From positions 1 to 46,511 of the forward strand of contig DJXD01000023.1 of the NCBI GenBank assembly GCA_002449585.1: a DNA stretch of 46,511 nucleotides. The letters are read 5' to 3'. Below the pieces are notes generated by a model. The model had not been told where the DNA came from. It made no database searches and saw nothing but the letters and a program-made list of their open reading frames with translations. Origin of the DNA: Ruminococcus sp. UBA7013. Lineage in GTDB: Bacteria > Bacillota > Clostridia > Oscillospirales > Ruminococcaceae. The position numbers were made by a program, and so were the translations under genes. Shown one piece after another: positions 7,978 through 17,149 of this stretch. Positions within the stretch are counted from its first letter, which is position 1. Each line of letters begins with the position of its first letter.

Positions 7978-8502
7978 ATGAAACAGAAGCGTTTTCTTGA
8001 AATCGGAAAAGTCACAAACGTCCATGGTCTTCAGGGAGAAATCAAAGTCTATCCCTGGTGTGACGATGCGGCGTTTTTATGTTCTTTTGAAAAATTATAT
8101 CTCGATCCGCAGGGAAAAAAAGCCGTTCATGTCAAAAGCTCCAGAATTCAGCAGAATCTTGTTATTCTGAAATTAGAAAACTGTGATACCCGTGAACAGG
8201 CGGATGCACTTCGAGGACAGATTTTCTATATGGACAGAGAAGATATCAATCTAGAAGAAGGCTGTTATTTTATTCAAGATCTGATTGGCCTGAAAGTCAT
8301 AGATGCAGACACTGGCCGGGAATGGGGCATTCTCCGAGATGTCATGCAGACAGGTGCAAATGATGTTTATCAGATCTGGAATGCACAGGAACAGAAAGAA
8401 TATCTTGCCCCTGCAATTCCGGAAGTTATTCTTGAAACAAATCTGCAAACAGGGATTATGAAAATCAGACCTCTGAAAGGACTGTTTGAAAATGCGGGTT
8501 GA
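7978..8502 (+). CDS. rimM: 16S rRNA processing protein RimM
   Basis: 174 residues. The N-terminal RimM barrel begins FLEIGKVTNVHGLQGEIKVYPW; the PRC-like C-terminal domain runs from about YFIQDLIGLKV to the end, with LAPAIPEVI. It helps mature the 30S head together with S19. The start at 7978 has AGAGG seven bases upstream, and the ORF overlaps trmD by 11 bases, which suggests coupling. Confidence 0.97.
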   Translation: MKQKRFLEIGKVTNVHGLQGEIKVYPWCDDAAFLCSFEKLYLDPQGKKAVHVKSSRIQQNLVILKLENCDTREQADALRGQIFYMDREDINLEEGCYFIQDLIGLKVIDADTGREWGILRDVMQTGANDVYQIWNAQEQKEYLAPAIPEVILETNLQTGIMKIRPLKGLFENAG

Positions 8503-9196
8503 TATTGCAACATTATTTCCGGACATGTGTGAATCTGTTCTGTCAGAAAGCATCATTGGCAGGGCACGGAAATCAGGTGCAATTGAAATTCATTGTCATA
8601 ATATCCGGGATTATACAACAGATAAGCATCATCGTGCGGATGATACGCCCTATGGGGGCGGGATGGGCATGGTCATGAAGGCAGAGCCGATTCACAGGTG
8701 CTGGCTTGCGGTCTGTGCCGAATTGCAGAAGCCACCGCATAGTATTTATCTTTCTCCACAGGGATCTGTGCTGACACAGGCCAAAACAGTCCAGCTTTCC
8801 GGATATGAAAATTTATTTTTATTATGCGGTCATTATGAGGGCATTGATCAAAGAATTCTGGATCAGATCATAGATGAAGAAATCTCAATAGGTGATTATG
8901 TTCTGACAGGGGGAGAGCTTCCGGCCTTGGTGCTGACAGATGCCATTGCCCGGATGTGCAGCGGTGTCCTTCCGGCAGCGGTATGCTTTGAAGATGAAAG
9001 TCATTTCAGCGGCTTGCTAGAATATCCGCAATATACTCGTCCGGAGCTATGGCAGGGAGAAGCTGTGCCGGAAGTTCTGCTTTCCGGCCATCATCGAAAT
9101 ATTTCACTCTGGAAAGAAAAAGAACGTCTTCGGGTGACAGAACAGAAAAGGCCTGATCTATATCAGGCCTGGCTAAAACACAAAAAAGAATCATGA
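8492..9196 (+). CDS. trmD: tRNA (guanine-37-N1) methyltransferase TrmD
   Basis: SPOUT-class methyltransferase forming m1G37 in tRNAs that read CNN codons, which prevents frameshifting. Motifs: DDTPYGGGMGMVMKAEP, LCGHYEGIDQRILD and the SAM-binding trefoil knot EISIGDYVLTGGELPALVL. 234 residues, family-typical. ATG at 8492 overlaps rimM. The operon ends here with a strong terminator; rplS (L19), which commonly follows trmD, is absent. Confidence 0.97.
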   Translation: MRVDIATLFPDMCESVLSESIIGRARKSGAIEIHCHNIRDYTTDKHHRADDTPYGGGMGMVMKAEPIHRCWLAVCAELQKPPHSIYLSPQGSVLTQAKTVQLSGYENLFLLCGHYEGIDQRILDQIIDEEISIGDYVLTGGELPALVLTDAIARMCSGVLPAAVCFEDESHFSGLLEYPQYTRPELWQGEAVPEVLLSGHHRNISLWKEKERLRVTEQKRPDLYQAWLKHKKES

Positions 9197-9221
9197 AAGG
9201 GACTGACAAGTCCCTTTTTTT
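9196..9221 (+). terminator. Terminator of the ylxM-trmD operon
   Basis: AAAGGGACT pairs with AGTCCCTTT around a GACA loop, followed by further Ts. It also overlaps the stop codon of the convergent acyl-CoA ligase gene. Confidence 0.9.
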
Positions 9222-10854
9222 ATGTCCCCTGATCCGCATCCCGGATTTTCTGATAGCAAATCTTTCCGCTTGGCGTTTTGGGGAGATCTTCTGCGAATGT
9301 GATCACACGAGGATATTTATAATTTGCAAGCTGTTTCCGGGCAAATTCTTTCAGCTCTTCCCGGAGCGCATCATCCGGAACATAGCCAGACCGAAGCACA
9401 ACAGTTGCTTTGACAAGCTGCCCCCGTTCTGCATCGGGTACGCCGGTGACAGCGCATTCTAATACAGCCTTATGCTGAATTAACACGCTTTCAATCTCAA
9501 AAGGGCCGATCCTGTAGCCGCTGGATTTAATTACATCATCCATCCGGCCGATATAATAATAATAGCCATCTTCATCATAATAAGCCATATCTCCTGTATG
9601 AAAAATCGTTCCTGTCCAATATCTTGCATTTGCCTCTGCATTCTGTTCATATCCATGGCAAAGGCCTTCGGGCATATGTCCTCGTGTATCAATCACGATT
9701 TCGCCCTGTTCGCCAATACCTGCGGGATTTCCATCCGGATTAATCAGCATGACATGATACAATGGATTCGGCTTTCCCATAGATCCCCGGCGAGGATGAC
9801 AGCCTTTAAAATTTCCGATAATCAAAGCCGTTTCACTTTGGCCGAATCCTTCCATGATTTCCAGCCCGGTTTTCTCATAAAATAATCTAATAATTTCTTC
9901 CTGCAAAGCTTCTCCGGCAGTGGAAACATGTTCCACACTGGCAAATGCTTCCGGACGTATGCCATTTTTAGCCAATAATCGAAATAAAGTAGGGGGCGCA
10001 CAAAAGCTCGTCACCTGATATTTTTCCAACACCTGCATCATTTTTTCAGGATGAAAATGTTCAAATTCATATACCATGATCGCACAACCGCAAAGCCATT
10101 GACCATAGAGCTTTCCCCATGATGCTTTTGCCCAGCCTGTATCAGCAACACTCAAATGCAAGCCGTTTTCCCGGACGCATTGCCAATATTTTGCTGTCAC
10201 GATATGCGCCAATGCATAAGTATAATCATGCACCACCATTTTTGGCTCACCGGTTGTTCCGGATGTAAAATACATCAGCATGGGATCAGTCACTTTTGTC
10301 GAAATTCTTTCCAGCTGATCAGAAACCTGATAGATCTCATCCAGACAAATAAATCCCTTTTGCTTTTGTCTGACAGTATATAATTTTATCTTTCCGGCGG
10401 CCTGTCTGACTTTTTCGCATAATTTCTCATCATCCGCACAGATCACCGCCCGGATCTTTGCTGTCTGGATTCTATACTGAATATCATGCGCCTGAAGCAT
10501 ATAAGTCGCTGGAACAGAGACTGCTCCGATTTTATGAAGTGCCATATGCAGATACCAATATTCATAATGGCGTTTCAGCATCATCAAAACTTTGTCACCT
10601 TTGTGAATTCCCTGATGAAGAAAATAATTTGCCGCTCTGTTTGATAATTCACTGATCTCCCGGAAGGATAATTTTTTCTCTCCGCCGTTTTCATCGCACC
10701 AGATCAAGGCCGTTTTTTCCGGTTCATTCCGTGCGATCTCATCGACAACATCATAAGCAAAATTAAAATCTTCTTCATAATGCAAAGAAAACCCTGTAAA
10801 ATTTCCTTCTGCATCAAATTCCGCCTGACTGAATTTCTGATATAATGCTTCCAT
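9220..10854 (-). CDS. AMP-forming acyl-CoA synthetase (short/medium-chain type)
   Basis: Adenylate-forming enzyme converting a carboxylic acid, ATP and CoA to acyl-CoA, AMP and PPi. 544 residues with the P-loop-like YFTSGTTGEPK, the ADTGWAKASWGKLYG segment typical of ACS/ACSM enzymes, GFGQSET, the hinge region FHTGDMAYYDEDGYYYYIGRMDDVIKSSGYRIGPFEIE, and the C-terminal catalytic lysine in LPKTPSGKI. Start fixed by AGGAGG seven bases before the ATG. It lies downstream of accA beyond a hairpin. It may activate exogenous or branched short-chain acids for lipid synthesis; the substrate cannot be read from the sequence. Confidence 0.92.
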   Translation of the reverse strand: MEALYQKFSQAEFDAEGNFTGFSLHYEEDFNFAYDVVDEIARNEPEKTALIWCDENGGEKKLSFREISELSNRAANYFLHQGIHKGDKVLMMLKRHYEYWYLHMALHKIGAVSVPATYMLQAHDIQYRIQTAKIRAVICADDEKLCEKVRQAAGKIKLYTVRQKQKGFICLDEIYQVSDQLERISTKVTDPMLMYFTSGTTGEPKMVVHDYTYALAHIVTAKYWQCVRENGLHLSVADTGWAKASWGKLYGQWLCGCAIMVYEFEHFHPEKMMQVLEKYQVTSFCAPPTLFRLLAKNGIRPEAFASVEHVSTAGEALQEEIIRLFYEKTGLEIMEGFGQSETALIIGNFKGCHPRRGSMGKPNPLYHVMLINPDGNPAGIGEQGEIVIDTRGHMPEGLCHGYEQNAEANARYWTGTIFHTGDMAYYDEDGYYYYIGRMDDVIKSSGYRIGPFEIESVLIQHKAVLECAVTGVPDAERGQLVKATVVLRSGYVPDDALREELKEFARKQLANYKYPRVITFAEDLPKTPSGKICYQKIRDADQGT

Positions 10855-10924
10855 AAACAGCCTCCTTTAATCGACAGCAGTCAAAAAAATGATTAAAAAA
10901 ATAAAAATCATGTCAGAAACAACC

Positions 10925-10945
10925 GATCCCCCATTATGGGGGATC
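10925..10945 (-). terminator. Hairpin at the end of the fab/acc operon
   Basis: GATCCCCC pairs with GGGGGATC around a five-base loop directly after accA. On the minus strand the T-run is imperfect, so read-through into the acyl-CoA ligase gene is likely; on the plus strand it is followed by a TATTTTATTT tract. Confidence 0.6.
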
Positions 10946-10949
10946 TATT

Positions 10950-11765
10950 TTATTTCTTTCTGAACAGGCCTGCTTTTTTCTCTTCAAAAATGCCGAATTT
11001 GCGGAATCTCTGATATCTTTGCTGTAAAATCTCTTCTTCTGAGAGAGCAGAAAGCTCTTCCAGAGCCGAGATCAATATTTTCTTCATATTGCCGCACATC
11101 TGGGGAAAATGTTCAAAATCTTCCGGAATAATTTCCTCGGCAACTTCAAATTTCTTCATATCCTGCGCTGTAATATGCAGACAATCAGCGGCTTTTGCTA
11201 CATTCTCCGGGGTGGATTCTTTCCAGAGAATGCTTGCGCATCCTTCCGGGGATATGACAGAATAAACGGCATGTTCCAGAATCAGCACTTTATTGGCACT
11301 TGCCAGTGCGAGTGCGCCGCCGCTGCCGCCTTCGCCGATGATCACAGAAATCACAGGCGTTTTCAATCCCATCATTTCCATAATACTTTCTGCAATCGCT
11401 TGCCCTTGGCCACGTTCTTCGGCATCTGCTCCGGGATATGCGCCGAGCGTATCCACAAAACAGATCACAGGCCTGTGAAATTTTTCAGCCTGTTTCATGA
11501 GCCGCAAAGCTTTCCGATAGCCTTCGGGCTTCGGGCAGCCGAAATTTCTTTTGACACGGCTTTCCAGATCTGTGCCCTTTTCCATTGCAATGAATGTAAC
11601 AGGCTTATCATCCAGAAACGCCAGTCCGCCCATGATGGCCAGATCATCTCCAAATCGTCTGTCACCATGAAATTCAATCGGAAAATCAAATAATTCTGCT
11701 ACATAAGCACCGCCAGTAGGACGGCCATTTTTTCTGGCTGTTTTCAGTTTCTGATAAGAATCCAT
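10950..11765 (-). CDS. accA: Acetyl-CoA carboxylase carboxyltransferase subunit alpha
   Basis: Crotonase-fold subunit that transfers carboxyl from carboxybiotin to acetyl-CoA, working as an alpha2beta2 complex with AccD. Recognisable segments: ELFDFPIEFHGDRRFGDD, RNFGCPKPEGYRKALRLMKQAEKF, TLGAYPGADAEERGQGQAIA and the oxyanion region GEGGSGGALAL. Of two nearby ATGs, the one at 11765 (MDSYQK) is seven bases after GGGAGG, while the one at 11771 is too close. Two bases separate it from the accD stop. Last fab operon gene. Confidence 0.97.
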   Translation of the reverse strand: MDSYQKLKTARKNGRPTGGAYVAELFDFPIEFHGDRRFGDDLAIMGGLAFLDDKPVTFIAMEKGTDLESRVKRNFGCPKPEGYRKALRLMKQAEKFHRPVICFVDTLGAYPGADAEERGQGQAIAESIMEMMGLKTPVISVIIGEGGSGGALALASANKVLILEHAVYSVISPEGCASILWKESTPENVAKAADCLHITAQDMKKFEVAEEIIPEDFEHFPQMCGNMKKILISALEELSALSEEEILQQRYQRFRKFGIFEEKKAGLFRKK

Positions 11766-11767
11766 GA

Positions 11768-12568
11768 TCATGCCTCCCTTTTATGCATTTCCAGCAATTT
11801 TGCAAGCGTATCCCGCAGTTCCGGACGTGGAACAATCGCATCTACAAAACCATGTTCTAGCAGGAACTCGGCTTTCTGGAAATTATCCGGAAGCTGGCTT
11901 TTGGTTGTTTGCTCCACGACACGACGACCCGCAAAACCAACCAATGCTTTTGGCTCGGCAAGAATAATATCACCCTGCATGGCAAAGCTTGCTGTTACGC
12001 CGCCGGTTGTGGGATCTGTCAGGACAGTAATATATAACAGCCCTGCATTGCTATGATTTTTCACTGCACCGCTGACTTTTGCCATTTGCATCAGAGAAAT
12101 CACACCTTCCTGCATTCTTGCGCCGCCGGATGCGGTAAAGCCGATTACAGGCAGTTCATGCTCTGTTGCATATTCAAATAATCTAGTAATTTTCTCACCT
12201 ACGACACTGCCCATACTTGCCATGATAAATTTTGAATTCATGACAAATACAGCACAATTCAGATCAGCAATTGTAGCTGTACCACAGACAACAGCATCTT
12301 CTTCTTCTGTTTCCTTGCGTGTTCTTTCTAATTTTTCCTGATAATTTGGAAAATTCAGAAAATCTTTACTGATCAAGCCTTTCTCCAGTTCCTGAAAGCT
12401 ATTTTTATCCACTGTTAATTTAATTCTAGCTCTGGCATCCAGACGGTAATAAAAACCGCATTCAGAACAGATATAATCATGCAGTTCCAGATTGCTGAGT
12501 GTATCTTCATGACCGCATTTTTTGCATTTTTCCTTTGCTGATCCAACTAGTTTATCAAAAAAGCTCAT
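11768..12568 (-). CDS. accD: Acetyl-CoA carboxylase carboxyltransferase subunit beta
   Basis: Beta subunit of the carboxyltransferase, 266 residues from the ATG at 12568, which has GGAGG seven bases upstream. A longer in-frame extension into fabZ is rejected. N-terminal zinc ribbon with Cys15, Cys18, Cys34 and Cys37 (CKKC...CSEC), then the crotonase core with MGSVVGEKI and FTASGGARMQEG. Start lies two bases after the fabZ stop. The biotin carboxylase and biotin carrier genes usually found between fabF and accD are missing here. Confidence 0.97.
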   Translation of the reverse strand: MSFFDKLVGSAKEKCKKCGHEDTLSNLELHDYICSECGFYYRLDARARIKLTVDKNSFQELEKGLISKDFLNFPNYQEKLERTRKETEEEDAVVCGTATIADLNCAVFVMNSKFIMASMGSVVGEKITRLFEYATEHELPVIGFTASGGARMQEGVISLMQMAKVSGAVKNHSNAGLLYITVLTDPTTGGVTASFAMQGDIILAEPKALVGFAGRRVVEQTTKSQLPDNFQKAEFLLEHGFVDAIVPRPELRDTLAKLLEMHKREA

Positions 12569-12570
12569 AT

Positions 12571-12984
12571 TCACGCCTCCACCAATGCAAAGGAAAATTC
12601 TGCCGAAATGCAGAGTTTGCCATTGACAAAGCCTTTTCCTTTGCAGAAATAAAATGCTCCCTTGTTTTTGATAATCTCGCACTCTGTTTCAAAAACGTCA
12701 CCCGGTCTGACAGGATTCCGGAATTTCACATGATCCAATCCGGTATAATACGGCGTTTTGCCTTCGGAAACATCAGCCAGCAGCACACAGGCTGACTGTG
12801 CCAGAATTTCGCATTGAATCACACCCGGAACAATCGGATTCCCAGGAAAATGGCCTTTCAGGAAAAATTCTTCCCCAGTGATTTTTAATTTTCCACGAGC
12901 AATTCCATTTTCAGCCGTGGCTTCATCCAGAAGCAGCATATGATCCCGATGCGGAATAATTTTCATAATTTCTTGTTTTGTCAT
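12571..12984 (-). CDS. fabZ: 3-hydroxyacyl-ACP dehydratase FabZ
   Basis: Hot-dog-fold dehydratase forming trans-2-enoyl-ACP. 137 residues; catalytic His45 in GHFPGNPIVPGV and Glu59 in CEILAQ. N-terminal IMKIIPHRDHMLLLD is typical. ATG at 12984 follows a GAGGTG site. Lies 9 bases after fabF; in many Firmicutes accB and accC flank fabZ, but not here. Confidence 0.97.
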   Translation of the reverse strand: MTKQEIMKIIPHRDHMLLLDEATAENGIARGKLKITGEEFFLKGHFPGNPIVPGVIQCEILAQSACVLLADVSEGKTPYYTGLDHVKFRNPVRPGDVFETECEIIKNKGAFYFCKGKGFVNGKLCISAEFSFALVEA

Positions 12985-12993
12985 GAAATCACC

Positions 12994-14247
12994 TCAGATT
13001 TTCCGGAATGCCAGAACGGCATTATGTCCGCCAAAGCCAAGATTAGAAGACAATGCCAGATCCACAGGGGTTTCTACAGTCTGATTAGGCGTATAATCCA
13101 GATCACATTCCGGATCAGATTCACTATAATGAATCGTCGGGGGAATTCTGTTTTCTGTCAGAGCCAGAACAGCCGCAATGGCCTCTACTGCGCCAGTTGC
13201 GCCGAGCATATGGCCAGTCATGGATTTTGAAGAGCTGATATGCAGTTTCTTTGCATTCTCTTCACCAAATGCTTTTTTAACGGCTGTTGTCTCTGTCTTA
13301 TCATTCAGCGGCGTGCTTGTGCCATGTGCATTGAGATATACTCTTGAGAAATCTATTTTGCTGATCTCTTCCGGAAGTGCCTGGCAGAATGCTTTTGCTA
13401 CATATGTTGCTTCGGGATCAGGAGCGGTGACATGATGCGCATCACAAGTTGCACCATAGCCGCAGACTTCTGCAATGATCTGCGCACCACGCTGTTTTGC
13501 ATGTTCATACTCTTCCAGAATCATCACGCCAGCACCCTCGGCCATGACAAAGCCATTTCTATTTTTATCAAATGGCCGGCAGGCCTGTTCCGGATCAGAA
13601 TTATCTGTCAATGCCTGACAGTTGCCGAACCCGGCCAATGTCAGAGGGGTAACACCTGCCTCAGAACCGCCGCAGATCATGACATCCGCATAGCCATGCA
13701 GAATAGCTCTGTAGCCTTCTCCGATGGCTGTCGCACCTGTTGCACATGCTGTAGAGACGGCTGTGCAAATGCCATTTGCCTTGAATTCAATTGCAAGATT
13801 GCCAGCCGCAATATTAAAAATCATCTTAGGCACACAATAGGGTGATACTTTTCTGACACCCTTTTCCAGCAGATTTTTATGATCTGCACATAGTGTTTCT
13901 ACGCCGCCGACTCCAGAGCCAAAGCAAACGCCCATTCTTTCAGAATCAATATTCACTTCACCTTTTTGAGGATCAGCATTCAGACCGCTTTGTGTCATGG
14001 CTTCTCTTGCGGCGACAATCGCATATTGTGTAAACGGATCTAATTTTCTGGCAACGGCTTTTCCAAGATGCGCCGCAGCATCAAAATCTTTCAGTTCTCC
14101 GGCGACTTTCCATTTAAAATCTGTCGTGTCAAATTTTGTAATCAATCCGATTCCATTTTTCCCGGCAAATAAGGCTTCCCGGAATTCTGGAACAGTATTT
14201 CCGATCGGGGTAAGTGCCCCCATGCCTGTGATAACAATTCTTTTCAT
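12994..14247 (-). CDS. fabF: 3-oxoacyl-ACP synthase II (KAS II)
   Basis: Chain-elongating condensing enzyme. 417 residues with catalytic Cys168 (VSTACATG), His308 (NAHGTSTPLND), Lys341 and His346 (SSKSMTGHMLGATGA), and a C-terminal NLGFGGHNA. The Cys-His-His set marks a KAS I/II enzyme rather than FabH. AAGGAGG precedes the ATG. With a single fabF here, it is presumably the main elongation synthase. Confidence 0.97.
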   Translation of the reverse strand: MKRIVITGMGALTPIGNTVPEFREALFAGKNGIGLITKFDTTDFKWKVAGELKDFDAAAHLGKAVARKLDPFTQYAIVAAREAMTQSGLNADPQKGEVNIDSERMGVCFGSGVGGVETLCADHKNLLEKGVRKVSPYCVPKMIFNIAAGNLAIEFKANGICTAVSTACATGATAIGEGYRAILHGYADVMICGGSEAGVTPLTLAGFGNCQALTDNSDPEQACRPFDKNRNGFVMAEGAGVMILEEYEHAKQRGAQIIAEVCGYGATCDAHHVTAPDPEATYVAKAFCQALPEEISKIDFSRVYLNAHGTSTPLNDKTETTAVKKAFGEENAKKLHISSSKSMTGHMLGATGAVEAIAAVLALTENRIPPTIHYSESDPECDLDYTPNQTVETPVDLALSSNLGFGGHNAVLAFRKI

Positions 14248-14259
14248 GCATTTTCCTCC

Positions 14260-14985
14260 TTACATGGCCATTCCGCCATCAACCCGGATGACTTCGCCGG
14301 TGATAAAATCCGACTGCGGAGAAGCCAGGAACAAAGCCAGGGCGGCAACATCCTCCGGCTTGCCGAAATGTCCTGCCGGAATGGATTTTTTTAATTCTTC
14401 ATTATTCTGAAAATCTGCCGTCATGCTGGTGATAATAAAACCGGGCGCAATCGCATTGCAGCAAATGCCCCTTGCGGCCAGCTCTCTGGCTGTTGATTTT
14501 GTCAAGCCAATGATTCCCGCTTTGGAAGCGGCATAATTTGCCTGACCAATATTTCCGAACAGTCCTGAAACAGAACTGATATTAATAATTTTCCCGTATT
14601 TCTTTTTGAGCATGGGACGGTAAAATTGTTTTGTCATATAAAATGCGCCCTTCAGATTCACATCAATCACAGCGTCAAAATCTGCTTCTGTCATTTTCAG
14701 AATCAGATTATCACGGGTAATTCCGGCATTATTCACCAGAATATCCACACTTCCAAAATCTTTCAGAATCTGTTTGCAGATTTCAGCGACCTGTGTACTG
14801 TCAGCAACATTGCATTGATATGTCCGGACATCGCCGCCGATTTCCTGGGCAGCGGCTTCTAATTTTTCCGCTGGATTAATATCCACGATGGCAATCTTTG
14901 CGCCATTTTCAGAAAATTTTTTACAAATTTCCAGTCCTATGCCCTGTGAACCGCCGGTCACAACAGCAATCTTATCTTTCAGCAT
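14260..14985 (-). CDS. fabG: 3-oxoacyl-ACP reductase FabG
   Basis: NADPH-dependent short-chain dehydrogenase of 241 residues reducing 3-oxoacyl-ACP. Nucleotide motif TGGSQGIG (10-17), NNAG at 85-88, catalytic Asn110, Ser138, Tyr151 and Lys155 (YAASK). C-terminal DFITGEVIRVDGGMAM is diagnostic of FabG. Between fabD and fabF in the operon. Confidence 0.97.
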   Translation of the reverse strand: MLKDKIAVVTGGSQGIGLEICKKFSENGAKIAIVDINPAEKLEAAAQEIGGDVRTYQCNVADSTQVAEICKQILKDFGSVDILVNNAGITRDNLILKMTEADFDAVIDVNLKGAFYMTKQFYRPMLKKKYGKIINISSVSGLFGNIGQANYAASKAGIIGLTKSTARELAARGICCNAIAPGFIITSMTADFQNNEELKKSIPAGHFGKPEDVAALALFLASPQSDFITGEVIRVDGGMAM

Positions 14986-15005
14986 GGGATTTTCGTCCTT
15001 TCCAA

Positions 15006-15917
15006 TTAGTTTAAGGATTTTAATAACAATTCCAGAGTCTCCTTATTTTCAACCTGAAATGCCTTTGCATCCGGGAGAATCTGTGTAATCAGCTTTTGCA
15101 GTGTAGTGCCTACACCAGTTTCAATAAAAGTATCAAATCCATCTTCTGCCATACGGCGGATTAATTTTGTCCACTGCACAGGATGATTGATCTGACTGCA
15201 CATCAAAGCTTTTGGATCGCCTTCATAAGGCGCAGCCGTAAAATTGGCATATACCGGAATTTCCGGAAGCTTTACATCAAAATTTGAAAGAGCAGCCTGA
15301 AACGGTTCAACGGCAGGGGTCATATAAGGCGAATGAAATGCACCGCTGACTTTCAGCATCAATCCACGGCCTTTGACAGCTTTCAGATCTTTTGCAAATG
15401 CTTCCAGCTGTTCCTTATCGCCGGAAAATACCAGCTGCATCGGAGAATTATAATTCACCGGGAAAATTTTATCATATGGCTTGGCTAATTCTTCCGCCTG
15501 TTCAGAAGGAATTTTTACAACAGCCATCATAGAAGCCTCTACCCCTGCGGAAGCCTTTGCCATGGCCTGCCCTCTGACAGATGCGATTGCAAAGCCTGTT
15601 CCTAGTGCATATGCCCCACCGAATGCCAATGCTGGAATCTCACCCAGTGAAAAACCTGCCAAGCCATCCGGCTGAATGCCGCTTTCCTTCACTGCCAATG
15701 CTGCCGCCAAATCTGCCAGATACAGACAAGGCTGTGTGTTCTGCGTTTGTTTCAGATCTTCCGGATCGCCTGAAAAACTCTGTTCGATCGTTCCGGGTCT
15801 GACTGCTTCACAAGTATCATAAAGCGATTTGACAGAATCAAAATGATCATAGAATTCTTTTCCCATGCCAATATGCTGCGCACCCTGACCGGAAAAAACA
15901 AATGCTATTTTACCCAT
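15006..15917 (-). CDS. fabD: Malonyl-CoA:ACP transacylase FabD
   Basis: 303 residues; moves malonyl from CoA to ACP. N-terminal FVFSGQGAQ oxyanion motif, nucleophile Ser90 in GFSLGE (Phe replaces the usual His of GHSLGE), and catalytic His195 in SGAFHSPYM. ATG at 15917 has AAAGGAG seven bases upstream and overlaps the fabK end by 13 bases. Confidence 0.97.
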   Translation of the reverse strand: MGKIAFVFSGQGAQHIGMGKEFYDHFDSVKSLYDTCEAVRPGTIEQSFSGDPEDLKQTQNTQPCLYLADLAAALAVKESGIQPDGLAGFSLGEIPALAFGGAYALGTGFAIASVRGQAMAKASAGVEASMMAVVKIPSEQAEELAKPYDKIFPVNYNSPMQLVFSGDKEQLEAFAKDLKAVKGRGLMLKVSGAFHSPYMTPAVEPFQAALSNFDVKLPEIPVYANFTAAPYEGDPKALMCSQINHPVQWTKLIRRMAEDGFDTFIETGVGTTLQKLITQILPDAKAFQVENKETLELLLKSLN

Positions 15918-16855
15918 TTTTCTGCTCCTTTCAGACAGGTTTCTGCTTCCTGCATGATTTCTTGTATAATCTCCTGACAGGTCTGCTCTTTGCTGATCAT
16001 CCCTGAAATCTGTCCGGCAAGCACACTCCCGTTCTTGACATCTCCATCAACAGCGGCTTTTCTGAGCGTTCCTGCTCCCAGATCTGCAATACTCTCGGCT
16101 GTTGTTTCCGGATCAAATTCTTTCTTTAAAAAATCTCTGGTGAACTGATTCTTGATTCCACGGCAAGTATTTCCCCCAAATCGGCGGCCTGTGACCTGTG
16201 TTGAAATATCTTTTGCTTTCAGAATCATATCTTTATAATTCTGATGCACAGGACACTCTTTTGCTACTAAAAATCTCGTTCCCATCTGCACACCAACAGC
16301 ACCCAGCATGAAGGCTGCCGCAATCCCCCGGCCATCACCAATGCCCCCGGCAGCCAATACCGGAATTTTCACAGCATCCACAACCTGCGGTACTAATGTC
16401 ATCGTTGTTAATTCCCCGATATGTCCCCCCGATTCCTGTCCTTCTGCAATCACTGCATCCGCCCCGGCTTTTTCTGCCTGCTTTGCCATTGCTACAGAAG
16501 CAATCACTGGAATCACTTTAATTCCTGCATTTTTCCAATCAGGAATAAATCTGCCTGCATTGCCTGCGCCTGTGGTCACAACTGCCGGCTTTTCTTCTAT
16601 GCACACTTGTGCACATTCTGCCGCAAACGGACTCATCAGCATAATATTCACCCCAAAAGGTTGATCTGTCAGGCTTTTTGCAAGCTGAATTTGTTTTCTT
16701 AAATATTCTGCATTGGCATTCATAGCCGAAATGATGCCAAGACCGCCGGCGTTTGAGACTGCTGCGGCAAGTCTGCCGTCAGCAATCCACGCCATACCGC
16801 CCTGAAACACGGGATATGTAATCCCCAGAAGTTCACACACAGGCGACTGCATCAT
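15905..16855 (-). CDS. fabK: Enoyl-ACP reductase II, FMN-dependent FabK
   Basis: TIM-barrel flavoprotein reducing trans-2-enoyl-ACP; the FabK type is structurally unrelated to FabI and insensitive to triclosan. 316 residues with TYPVFQGGMAWIAD, the EGQESGGHIG segment, GGIGDGRGIAAAFMLGAVGVQMGTRF and a GRRFGGNTCRGIKN region. It resembles nitronate monooxygenases, but its position between acpP and fabD fixes the role. ATG at 16855 lies three bases after the acpP stop; a second ATG follows immediately. Confidence 0.95.
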   Translation of the reverse strand: MMQSPVCELLGITYPVFQGGMAWIADGRLAAAVSNAGGLGIISAMNANAEYLRKQIQLAKSLTDQPFGVNIMLMSPFAAECAQVCIEEKPAVVTTGAGNAGRFIPDWKNAGIKVIPVIASVAMAKQAEKAGADAVIAEGQESGGHIGELTTMTLVPQVVDAVKIPVLAAGGIGDGRGIAAAFMLGAVGVQMGTRFLVAKECPVHQNYKDMILKAKDISTQVTGRRFGGNTCRGIKNQFTRDFLKKEFDPETTAESIADLGAGTLRKAAVDGDVKNGSVLAGQISGMISKEQTCQEIIQEIMQEAETCLKGAEKWVK

Positions 16856-16858
16856 GTC

Positions 16859-17086
16859 TTATGCCTCTGCCTGAAGCTTTTCTACTTCTTCTGCCAGCTT
16901 GCCCACAGTATTGAGCTCAGGTCTCATGGTCAGTTCAATGCCAAATTCTTCTTCCAGCTGCATTGCCATTTCTGTGAGATCCAGAGAATCAATTCCCAGA
17001 TCTGCAAAAGCAGTATCTGCTGTAATCTCAGAAGCGTCCTTATCTGCGGTCTCTGCCAGCAGTTCAATAATTTTTTCCTCTACCAT
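16859..17086 (-). CDS. acpP: Acyl carrier protein of fatty acid synthesis
   Basis: 75 residues, acidic, with the phosphopantetheine motif GIDSLDLTEM (Ser34). It shuttles growing acyl chains between the Fab enzymes encoded around it. An AAAAGGAG site precedes the ATG. Distinct from the stand-alone copy at 4690-4923. Confidence 0.96.
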   Translation of the reverse strand: MVEEKIIELLAETADKDASEITADTAFADLGIDSLDLTEMAMQLEEEFGIELTMRPELNTVGKLAEEVEKLQAEA

Positions 17087-17149
17087 TGTTTTTTCTCCTT
17101 TTCTATGGTATAATAATATAAATATATGTGAAACCGGATTTCCCGGAAC